Shown here piece after piece: positions 1 through 4,818 of a stretch of DNA of 5,160 nucleotides. Position 1 is the stretch's first letter, and each line of letters starts with the position of its first letter. The translations under genes and the position numbers were made by a program. Under the pieces are notes generated by a model. The model searched no databases. It was not told the DNA's origin and worked only from the letters and a program-made list of their open reading frames with translations. Source of the DNA: an uncultured Oscillospiraceae bacterium (GTDB taxonomy: Bacteria; Bacillota; Clostridia; Oscillospirales; Oscillospiraceae); contig CAKTGW010000099.1 of the NCBI GenBank assembly GCA_934561725.1, positions 1-5,160 of the forward strand, written 5' to 3'.

Positions 1-352
1 TCCGGCCTGTGAGGATGCTGTCCACAAAGTGGTCCGGCAGTACCAGTACCGCCGTTACGCGCCCCTGGGCAAGCAGATCCAAAGCCACGCTCTCCTCCGC
101 TGCCAAAAACCGGCAGTATGATGCAATATCCGGGAGATTTCCGGCAAAGGATGCCAGCTTTTCCCCCTCGCCATTCTTTCCGGCCACAGCAATGGTTATA
201 CCGCTGTGATCTTCCCGGGACAACAGAGTCTGCATTCCTTCTCCCAGAGGAATAGAGAGCATGACAAAGGCGGCGGCTATCACCCCCAGCAGGAATAGCC
301 GCCGTCTCAGATGCAGAAGGTTTACCTGTACAAGACGAATAATAAACCTCAT
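1..352 (-). CDS. ABC-2 type transporter permease, N-terminal part (runs off the window)
   Basis: The reading frame opens with ATG at 352 and has no stop before base 1, giving 117 residues of a longer protein. It starts with a short basic cytoplasmic stretch (MRFIIRLVQVNLLHLRRR), followed by one hydrophobic segment at about residues 19-37, then a soluble extracytoplasmic stretch. That stretch, with ITIAVAGKNGEGEKL and later VTAVLVLPDHFVDSI, has the pattern of ABC-2 family exporters (first helix, large outer domain ending in a 'g.v.avlviP..F' block). The partner is probably the ATPase at 1914-2537. The start lies only 10 nt after the lipoprotein stop, and no Shine-Dalgarno is visible in that gap, so translational coupling is likely; an in-frame stop just upstream excludes a longer start. 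Substrate unknown. The remaining helices would be needed to confirm the family. Confidence 0.8.
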   Translation of the reverse strand, partial: MRFIIRLVQVNLLHLRRRLFLLGVIAAAFVMLSIPLGEGMQTLLSREDHSGITIAVAGKNGEGEKLASFAGNLPDIASYCRFLAAEESVALDLLAQGRVTAVLVLPDHFVDSILTGR

Positions 353-362
353 CGCAGTTTGA

Positions 363-1853
363 TCACATAAACAGATTCATAATATCCGGCACCTGACTCA
401 TGAGATTCATGAGGAGCATATAGCCGTTCTGAGCAACCTCGTCACCGATCGCGTTGAGCTCATCTTCACTCATCGACGGCAGCATTTCCGCATCAGAAGT
501 GTCGATCTCCACACCGCTGCCCTCGCTGACATTATAGCTGCCCGCCAGGGTGATGTTCATGCCCATCACGTCCAATGTGATTGTGTCAAAGCTCATATTC
601 AGAGTCTTGCCGTCGATCTTCAGATTTCCGGCCGCGCTCAGCTCCACGCCCTCGCCGTCAGCCTCTGCATAAACCTCAACTGTGTAATCGCCGGATTTGG
701 TATCATAATCCGTGTCGGCCTTCACAGACACAAACTCTTCTCCATCCTCTGACAGGGCGAATACGGTAGTATCCTTGAATGCGCCGTCTGCCAGAACATG
801 GCTGCCGGCAGACACCAGCTCTGCCTTTCTGCCCTCTCCGAAGTCAACGGAAACGCCCATATAATCGGCAAGATTTTTGCCCATACCCAGCTGAACGGCA
901 ATGTCCGCGGAAGAATCCTCCACGTTCAGAGTAAAGGCAAAGCCGCGCAGGAGCTTATCCTTTACATAGAACTCAACGGTCAGATCCTCGGTCAGTGCCT
1001 CGCGGAGATTGGTCTCCAGCTCGGTCATCAACTCGTCTATGTATGCATCATAGTCCTCATCCCCGCCCATCTCGGCTGCAAGAGCACTCTGGAGCAGTAT
1101 GGAAACATAGTCGTCGCTCGCCAGAGCACGGGCCACACTAACAATAAAGTCCACACCTGCCTCAGCGGGGATCGTCACCGTGTAAACCGTGCACTTGCCG
1201 CTCTCGCTGCCGGCAGTGATCTCCTTGTCATCGGCAGTCCCCCATGCGGAAGCATCAGCCAGCGTATTGTAGGCATCCAGCAGCGCCTTCATCGTCGAGG
1301 CGGAGAGCTCAAAGCTGCCGTCCTCGCTGACATGCTCGTCAATAATATCAAATATGTTGAAGTTAAAGCTCTCGTCCAGGCCGGCGCCGGGCATATCCTC
1401 AGCAAGCGTCTCTGTATTTACACCCAGCAGATGATCGCCCAGCAGCTCCTTGCAGGCAAAATACATGCCGCTGTCCACATAGTACATGTTCATGGTCAAA
1501 GCCGTGTAGTCGGCCAGACGCAGGCCCATATCCACAGCCATTTTGCGGTCGGGAATGTTGCTCTCCGCATTGAAGGTCAGTCCGGTGCCATAAAAGGCGC
1601 TCAGATCCTCGCCCACATTTGCCTCTTTCAGATAGAGCTCCATATCCTGGTGGCAGGCCTCCGACAAAGTCATTTTATTGATCTGCTCATAGTTGAACTG
1701 ATCATGTACCTTAGCCAGATCCGCCATAGCCGCGATTGCCGCCGAACGGACCTCTTTTTTGGGGTCCACCTTGCCGCAGCCGGCAAAGGAAGCCAGCATC
1801 GCCACAATCAGCACCAGTGCAAGTATGGCACTGAAACGTCTGTTTCTGTTCAT
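363..1853 (-). CDS. Large secreted lipoprotein of unrecognised family, encoded between ABC ATPase and permease genes
   Basis: 496 residues. The N-terminus is a lipoprotein signal: basic MNRNRRF, hydrophobic core, then the lipobox FAGC with Cys26 as the expected lipid-bearing residue. The mature chain is strongly acidic, with no other membrane helix. The second half (about 300-460) alternates short polar and hydrophobic stretches (for example VELSAAGNLKIDGKTLNMSF and MNITLAGSYNVS), as expected of a beta-rich domain; a LolA/LppX-like fold is conceivable but not shown. I do not recognise the family. The start is firm: GGAGGAG sits 5 nt before ATG. The ABC ATPase lies 60 nt upstream and an ABC-2 permease starts 10 nt downstream, so the protein is likely an outer-face accessory of that exporter, such as a substrate-handling or self-protection factor. 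That role is inferred from position only. Confidence 0.9.
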   Translation of the reverse strand: MNRNRRFSAILALVLIVAMLASFAGCGKVDPKKEVRSAAIAAMADLAKVHDQFNYEQINKMTLSEACHQDMELYLKEANVGEDLSAFYGTGLTFNAESNIPDRKMAVDMGLRLADYTALTMNMYYVDSGMYFACKELLGDHLLGVNTETLAEDMPGAGLDESFNFNIFDIIDEHVSEDGSFELSASTMKALLDAYNTLADASAWGTADDKEITAGSESGKCTVYTVTIPAEAGVDFIVSVARALASDDYVSILLQSALAAEMGGDEDYDAYIDELMTELETNLREALTEDLTVEFYVKDKLLRGFAFTLNVEDSSADIAVQLGMGKNLADYMGVSVDFGEGRKAELVSAGSHVLADGAFKDTTVFALSEDGEEFVSVKADTDYDTKSGDYTVEVYAEADGEGVELSAAGNLKIDGKTLNMSFDTITLDVMGMNITLAGSYNVSEGSGVEIDTSDAEMLPSMSEDELNAIGDEVAQNGYMLLMNLMSQVPDIMNLFM

Positions 1854-1858
1854 CTGTT

Positions 1859-1865
1859 CTCCTCC
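1859..1865 (-). promoter_or_regulatory. Strong ribosome binding site of the lipoprotein gene
   Basis: The minus strand reads GGAGGAG here, followed by 5 nt (AACAG) and the ATG at 1853. It is the best-placed Shine-Dalgarno in the left half of the window and fixes the lipoprotein start. It suggests the lipoprotein is translated strongly on its own account, while the permease after it, which lacks such a site, depends on coupling. Confidence 0.85.
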
Positions 1866-1913
1866 ATTATTTATATTTTATCCTCCGGTACCATGGGTAA
1901 ACGAAGGGTAAAT

Positions 1914-2537
1914 TCAACGTATCCGCCTGATCTGTCCCTCTTCCAGCGCACACACATGGGCGCACAGCCGCTCCAGTTCATCAGCGTTATGGCTGCACCA
2001 GAGCACAGACATGCCCCGGTAGCAGTTGTCAGAGATCCACTGACTCATTCTCTCCCGATATACGGCATCCAGCGCAGAAAAGGCTTCGTCCATAAGCAGA
2101 TAGTCCGGCCTGCTCTGCAATGCCATGGCAATGCTCAGCCGCTTGCGCTCTCCGCCGGACATCCGGCTCACAGGCTTATCCGCCAGCCGGTCCAGCTCCA
2201 AGAGCTCCGCTGTCTCTTCATCCGCCGCATTTACGGCGCTGCGCCACAGCCGCAGCTGCTGCCCAGCCGTCAAAAAATCGCAGAGTGCATCCTCCTGCGG
2301 TACATATCCCAGTCTCTTCCGCAGAAATTGCCTGTCGCCCAGCACATTTTTGCCGTCCAGAAGGATCCTGCCGGAGTCCGGACGCATGATCTGTGCGGCA
2401 ATGCGCATCAGTGTTGATTTTCCGCAGCCGTTGCGCCCTGCCAGTCCCAGGCATTCCCCGGGCCGCAGCACCAGGCCGGCACCGCACAAAACAGCATTTC
2501 CGCCAAAGGCTTTGCAGATATCCACGATCTCCAGCAT
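1914..2537 (-). CDS. ABC transporter ATP-binding protein
   Basis: 207 residues, a single nucleotide-binding domain at the short end of the family. All ATPase motifs are present in order: Walker A GRNGCGKS at 34-41, Q-loop Gln81 in YVPQED, signature MSGGE at 126-130, Walker B YLLMDEAF with Asp150 and Glu151, D-loop SALD at 154-157 and H-loop His183 in CSHNADE. The signature has Glu where LSGGQ has Gln, a variant known in exporter ATPases. It lacks a membrane domain, so it needs a separate permease, most likely the ABC-2 protein starting at 352. The ATG at 2537 is chosen because GGAGAG precedes it by 8 nt; a longer frame continues upstream but has no ribosome site, and the next ATG at 2576 lies inside a probable -10 element. 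89 nt separate it from the YihY-like gene upstream. Confidence 0.93.
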   Translation of the reverse strand: MLEIVDICKAFGGNAVLCGAGLVLRPGECLGLAGRNGCGKSTLMRIAAQIMRPDSGRILLDGKNVLGDRQFLRKRLGYVPQEDALCDFLTAGQQLRLWRSAVNAADEETAELLELDRLADKPVSRMSGGERKRLSIAMALQSRPDYLLMDEAFSALDAVYRERMSQWISDNCYRGMSVLWCSHNADELERLCAHVCALEEGQIRRIR

Positions 2538-2571
2538 AGCAGCTTCTCTCCATAACAAAAGGACTTCCGCT

Positions 2572-2580
2572 ATCATATCA
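2572..2580 (-). promoter_or_regulatory. Probable extended -10 promoter of the ABC ATPase gene
   Basis: The minus strand carries TGATATGAT (extended TGn plus TATGAT, five of six matches to TATAAT) in the 89-nt gap before the ATPase gene. No convincing TTGACA-like -35 lies 16-18 nt upstream, which is tolerated for extended -10 promoters. Transcription would begin near 2565, leaving a leader of about 28 nt. The same ten bases GTGATATGAT occur at the riboswitch promoter near 3900. Confidence 0.5.
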
Positions 2581-2626
2581 CGGCAACCGGAAAAATGCAC
2601 GCGAATTTTCGACAATTTTTGAGAGA

Positions 2627-3424
2627 TCAGTGGCGGCGGTTCAACAGGAAATTTACGGCATTCCCAAGTATCAGGATATTTCCGAAAAAATAAAGCCAAA
2701 GCATCAGAATGATAACAGACGCCAACGACCCATAAATCAGAGAATAGCGCACGGAAATACTCACCATTTCGCTGAAGGCCATGCCGACGGCGACCATAGC
2801 CCCGGCGGCCAGAACAGCACCGGGGATCAGGTTTCGGTTCTCCGGCGGTGATGTCAGGCGGTAAACGCCCAGCATCAGCATAAGCAGCACAGCAAACAGC
2901 AACACAAACCGCAGCCAGCTCCAATCCCAGGGTACAGGCACATACTCTGCCAGCATATTTAAAAACCACTCGCCCGTAATGATCACAATAGCCGCAAAAT
3001 ACATGACCGCCAGAAACACCAGCGAAAACAGAAAGCTTGCCGCTACGGGCCAGATCCCCTTGTACCGCGGCGCACCCATGATATCCGCCATAATATTGTG
3101 CAGCGCACGAAAGGCCGCAGCTGAGGTACTGGCCATCAGGAGCAGGCCGCCGGCCAACATCTGTCCGCTGGTATTCCCGCTGATATAAATCAGGTATTCC
3201 GCAATAGCGTCGAGTGTTTCTGTGGGGATCACGCCCTGAAAAATCTTCTCTATCGCATCATATGTGGGAATAAATTTGCCAAGTATTGCATAAAGACAAA
3301 TTAAAGTGGGAAAAATCGACAAAGTCAGAAAATAAGACAGCTCCGCAGCCGACCGCGAAACATGCTTATCAAAATAGATCTCCGCCAGATCCCGCACGAA
3401 CCGTACAGCCCCATTTTGCCGCAT
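2627..3424 (-). CDS. YihY/BrkB family (UPF0761-type) inner membrane protein
   Basis: 265 residues, with about six hydrophobic segments at roughly 29-50, 90-110, 126-150, 171-191, 201-222 and 229-255, matching the six-helix plan of the YihY/BrkB family. The family pattern is clear in the first helix region (AAELSYFLTLSIFPTLI), the second (ASTSAAAFRALHNIM) and the last (YGSLASVIILMLWLYFFGN), where YG...LWLY.. is characteristic. The physiological role of the family is not settled; it was once wrongly called ribonuclease BN. The start is ATG 3424, because AGGAGGTGA ends 5 nt before it. A GTG three codons earlier (3433) opens the longest frame but sits inside that ribosome site and cannot use it. 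Its own promoter appears at 3454-3482. It may be cotranscribed with the ABC genes that follow. Confidence 0.93.
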   Translation of the reverse strand: MRQNGAVRFVRDLAEIYFDKHVSRSAAELSYFLTLSIFPTLICLYAILGKFIPTYDAIEKIFQGVIPTETLDAIAEYLIYISGNTSGQMLAGGLLLMASTSAAAFRALHNIMADIMGAPRYKGIWPVAASFLFSLVFLAVMYFAAIVIITGEWFLNMLAEYVPVPWDWSWLRFVLLFAVLLMLMLGVYRLTSPPENRNLIPGAVLAAGAMVAVGMAFSEMVSISVRYSLIYGSLASVIILMLWLYFFGNILILGNAVNFLLNRRH

Positions 3425-3429
3425 CTGCT

Positions 3430-3438
3430 TCACCTCCT
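3430..3438 (-). promoter_or_regulatory. Ribosome binding site that decides the YihY-like start
   Basis: The minus strand reads AGGAGGTGA, complementary over its full length to the 16S rRNA anti-Shine-Dalgarno, 5 nt before ATG 3424. The GTG at 3433 lies within the site itself, so the nine-base longer reading is very unlikely. Confidence 0.85.
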
Positions 3439-3453
3439 GCTCAGTTTACCCCG

Positions 3454-3482
3454 ATTGTACCCCTGCCCGCCGCAAAAGTCGA
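3454..3482 (-). promoter_or_regulatory. Probable sigma-A promoter of the YihY-like gene
   Basis: On the minus strand TCGACT (3482-3477, four of six to TTGACA) is followed after exactly 17 nt by TACAAT (3459-3454, five of six to TATAAT). Start of transcription would be near 3447, giving a leader of about 23 nt that holds the ribosome site. It lies after the second terminator, so the YihY-like gene need not depend on the riboswitch transcript. Confidence 0.55.
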
Positions 3483-3498
3483 GGGGATTTTGGGTTTC

Positions 3499-3540
3499 CA
3501 AAAAAGTGAAATCCCCCGTCCGGCACAGACGGGGGATTTT
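3499..3540 (-). terminator. Strong intrinsic terminator ending the riboswitch transcript
   Basis: A perfect 12-bp stem (3528-3539 with 3509-3520; core ATCCCCCGTC / GACGGGGGAT) closes a 7-nt loop. On the minus strand it runs into ATTTCACTTTTTTGG, with six T at 3505-3500. The A-run before and T-run after also make it usable on the plus strand, though no plus-strand gene points at it. It separates the riboswitch RNA from the promoter of the YihY-like gene. Its GGGGATTT arm can instead pair with a second AAATCCCC at 3491-3484. Confidence 0.85.
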
Positions 3541-3569
3541 CAAGGGAAAAGAACAGCAGCATCATCGAT

Positions 3570-3586
3570 CAGGAGGGCAAGTCCTG
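3570..3586 (-). other. Hairpin 2 of the paired RNA hairpins
   Basis: Minus-strand stem CAGGA / TCCTG with the 7-nt loop CTTGCCC, preceded by AAAA. It closely resembles hairpin 1 at 3639-3657 in sequence, loop size and flanking A-run, and differs in the stem by a paired change (A-U there, G-C here). Similar structure kept with different bases hints at a selected RNA element or a protein-binding site used twice. Confidence 0.5.
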
Positions 3587-3638
3587 TTTTGGCACAAGTA
3601 TGACGCCGCTATAGGAGGATGGTCCGCCGCGATGCCGG

Positions 3639-3657
3639 ACAGAAGGGGCAGTTCTGT
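3639..3657 (-). other. Hairpin 1 of the paired RNA hairpins
   Basis: Minus-strand stem ACAGAA / TTCTGT with loop CTGCCCC. CCGG at 3663-3666 and CCGG at 3635-3638 can pair around it, bulging the A-run. An alternative weaker hairpin uses CTGT at 3667-3670 with the ACAG at 3654-3657. On the plus strand the same stem is followed by TTTTTT and would look like a terminator, but no plus-strand gene needs one. Confidence 0.5.
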
Positions 3658-3698
3658 TTTTTCCGGACAGGCAGACAATGTGAAATATCTTTGCTGCT

Positions 3699-3733
3699 AA
3701 AAGCAAAGCCCGCATACCGGCACAGGTACGCGG
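3699..3733 (-). terminator. Intrinsic terminator of the cobalamin riboswitch expression platform
   Basis: Minus-strand arms CCGCGTACC (3733-3725) and GGTATGCGG (3718-3710) form nine pairs including one G-U, around the 6-nt loop TGTGCC, and are followed by the U-rich GCTTTGCTTTT. It begins about 40 nt after the aptamer, the usual place for a switch terminator. Its first four bases are also claimed by the upstream hairpin at 3730-3750, so the two folds exclude each other. In the family's usual mode cobalamin binding favours this terminator. Confidence 0.75.
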
Positions 3734-3750
3734 ACGATCTATGGATCCGC
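3730..3750 (-). promoter_or_regulatory. Antiterminator-like hairpin of the riboswitch
   Basis: On the minus strand GCGG (3750-3747) pairs with CCGC (3733-3730), and ATC with GAT inside, with a three-base bulge and a CATA loop. The 3' CCGC is the start of the terminator's 5' arm, so this hairpin and the terminator compete. Which fold is coupled to ligand-bound aptamer cannot be decided by eye. Confidence 0.5.
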
Positions 3751-3771
3751 TTCCCAGTCTAGGCAGGAGCA

Positions 3772-3875
3772 GCGCATCGCTCTCATGTATCTGACTTATC
3801 CCTTATTATATAAGAGCTTCACAGTGACCGACTCGCCGGGAATTTCACCCGATTCCATGAATGAATGAGCGACGC
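3772..3875 (-). ncRNA. Cobalamin riboswitch aptamer (B12-sensing leader RNA)
   Basis: The minus strand matches the cobalamin riboswitch core in order. The GGAA...GGTGAAATTCC stem-loop at 3838-3856 is followed by the CACTGTGA segment at 3819-3826. Next comes a 7-bp hairpin CTCTTAT/ATAAGGG at 3800-3816, and then the B12 box AAGTCAGATACATGAG at 3797-3782, equivalent to the family's AGYCAGgAnACCUGCC. The ends close into a long outer stem: GCG.TCGCT.CAT (3875-3865) with ATGAGAGCGATGCGC (3786-3772). At about 104 nt it is compact, with a short variable hairpin. A possible loop-receptor hairpin (GCTCC / GGAAGC, about 3750-3770) follows. It binds a cobalamin and normally represses B12 synthesis or uptake genes. 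Oddly, it lies downstream of the cob genes on the same strand and has no gene of its own before the next terminator. Confidence 0.87.
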
Positions 3876-3895
3876 TTTTCAATATTCACGGCATC

Positions 3896-3924
3896 ATCAT
3901 ATCACAGTCCATACAGTTTGTAAA
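3896..3924 (-). promoter_or_regulatory. Strong sigma-A promoter of the cobalamin riboswitch RNA
   Basis: On the minus strand TTTACA (3924-3919, five of six to TTGACA) is followed by exactly 17 nt and TATGAT (3901-3896, five of six to TATAAT), with the extended TGn just before it. A/T-rich sequence lies upstream, towards the cobC stop at 3950. Transcription should begin near 3889, about 14 nt before the outer aptamer stem. It is the best promoter in the window. Confidence 0.8.
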
Positions 3925-3949
3925 GAACTTCGAAATTGATTTTTGTGAA

Positions 3950-4804
3950 TTATTCAGCTTTTCTGGCAGCCAACCGGCAAAGCTGCGGATAACGGTCCAG
4001 GATGCGCCCGTAATTTTCCCGCATGTGAGGGATCAGACAGTTGGAGCAATCCTTCCGCCCGTTGCTCAAATATACGAAGTTACCGCCGCAGTCCTCGCCC
4101 AATGCATAGAGCGGACAGTAGCAGAACATGCAGTTAAAGTCCTCTGTCCGGGACGTTTCATGACAGGGAAAAAACTCGCAGCTGCGGTTCTGGAAAAAGG
4201 CATAGTTTTTTCCGGCCCAGCATGGCGGCTCCGGCAGGTCCCTTCTGCTGATCTCCGTACCGGAAAAGTCCAGCGTATAGCCCTTCCCGGGCTCCGGCTG
4301 CCAATCATAGCGGTTTTTATGCTCGTCCGGAAAAAAGCGCTCAAGAATGCAGGAGATCACACCGCCATGCACCACCAGAAGGCAATCCTCCCCCCGCTCC
4401 AGCAGCTGATCGAACTGCTTCCGGACGCGCCGCTCAAAGATCTCGCCGCTCTCGCCGCCGGGACAGAGATTGGCATTATTATCTCCGCTGCACCAGGCGA
4501 CAAACTCCGGCATTTCTTTTAGCTCTTCATAGCCGCGCATCTCAAATTCACCGAAATTCATTTCTCTGAATTCTGGAAGCGCCGTGTGCTCCGCCGGACC
4601 ATAAAGCGCCGCCAGCGTCTGCTCTGTGCGCAGCATACCGGAGGTATAGATCCGCAGTCCATCCGCCGCGGGATAGCCGCCCATGGCGCGCAGCTGCTCC
4701 AGCCGTTCATATCCTTTGGGGCTGACCGGAATATCCGTGCTTCCATAATACAACCGCCGCTCCGTAGCCTCTGTATCGCCATGACGAATCAAGTGTACAA
4801 TCAT
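3950..4804 (-). CDS. cobC: CobC-type histidine phosphatase (alpha-ribazole phosphatase) fused to a cysteine-rich small domain
   Basis: 284 residues. Residues 1-190 are a histidine phosphatase (phosphoglycerate mutase-like) domain: catalytic His8 in LIRHGDTE, Arg59 in SGMLRTEQT, Glu81 in REMNFGEFE and the second His146 in LLVVHGGVI. In B12 synthesis CobC removes phosphate from alpha-ribazole-5'-phosphate or the cobalamin phosphate, next to CobS, which precedes it by 14 nt with AAGGAG 7 nt before ATG 4804. Residues 197-284 are an added domain with Cys209, 214, 225, 228, 230, 239, 253 and 256 and His260 (FNCMFCYCPLYAL...KDCSNCLIPH), matching the 'cysteine-rich small domain' family often found beside cobalamin genes and likely to bind metal. 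Typical CobC is about 200 residues, so this is a real C-terminal fusion. Function of the extra domain is unknown; a cobalt or zinc link is a guess. Confidence 0.9.
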   Translation of the reverse strand: MIVHLIRHGDTEATERRLYYGSTDIPVSPKGYERLEQLRAMGGYPAADGLRIYTSGMLRTEQTLAALYGPAEHTALPEFREMNFGEFEMRGYEELKEMPEFVAWCSGDNNANLCPGGESGEIFERRVRKQFDQLLERGEDCLLVVHGGVISCILERFFPDEHKNRYDWQPEPGKGYTLDFSGTEISRRDLPEPPCWAGKNYAFFQNRSCEFFPCHETSRTEDFNCMFCYCPLYALGEDCGGNFVYLSNGRKDCSNCLIPHMRENYGRILDRYPQLCRLAARKAE

Positions 4805-4818
4805 CAGTCTGCTCCTTC

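Larger units (their letters stand above)
3500..3889 (-). ncRNA. Candidate B12-controlled small RNA: riboswitch leader plus paired hairpins, no protein gene
   Basis: From the predicted start near 3889 to the terminator ending at 3500 the minus strand holds promoter, cobalamin aptamer, conditional terminator (3699-3733), about 160 nt with two related hairpins, and a final terminator, without any well-supported open reading frame. If cobalamin is bound the RNA should stop near 3699 (about 190 nt); if not, it should extend to about 390 nt and expose the hairpins. Seen: the elements and the lack of a gene. Known: riboswitch-gated regulatory RNAs exist (EutX, Rli55). Inferred: that this RNA has its own function. 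The alternatives are a leader orphaned by loss of its gene, or read-through regulation of the YihY-like gene. Confidence 0.45.

Noticed and set aside
798..2417. A 539-residue plus-strand open frame
   Set aside because: It runs antisense to the lipoprotein and ABC ATPase genes, which have clear motifs and ribosome sites. Its product is a low-complexity His/Gln/Leu-rich mirror of them.
2538..2969. Long N-terminal extension of the ABC ATPase frame
   Set aside because: The extension overlaps the YihY-like gene in another frame, has no ribosome site, and the domain is complete from ATG 2537.
3060..3080. T-box-like ACCGCGG motif on the plus strand
   Set aside because: It lies within the coding sequence of the YihY-like gene, with no T-box stem or specifier elements around it.
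3446..3565. A 39-codon minus-strand ORF through the second terminator (begins MMLLFF)
   Set aside because: No ribosome binding site precedes it, it passes through the terminator stem and the YihY promoter, and its residues simply follow those repeats.
3570..3657. ANTAR-protein target (dual hairpins with A1/G4 hexaloops as in EutX/Rli55)
   Set aside because: The loops are seven bases (CTGCCCC and CTTGCCC) without the A1 and G4 pattern in both copies, so the specific ANTAR reading is not supported even though the layout is similar.
3635..3666. Plus-strand terminator (ACAGAA/TTCTGT stem followed by six T)
   Set aside because: No plus-strand gene or promoter leads into it; the sequence is better explained as hairpin 1 of the minus-strand RNA.
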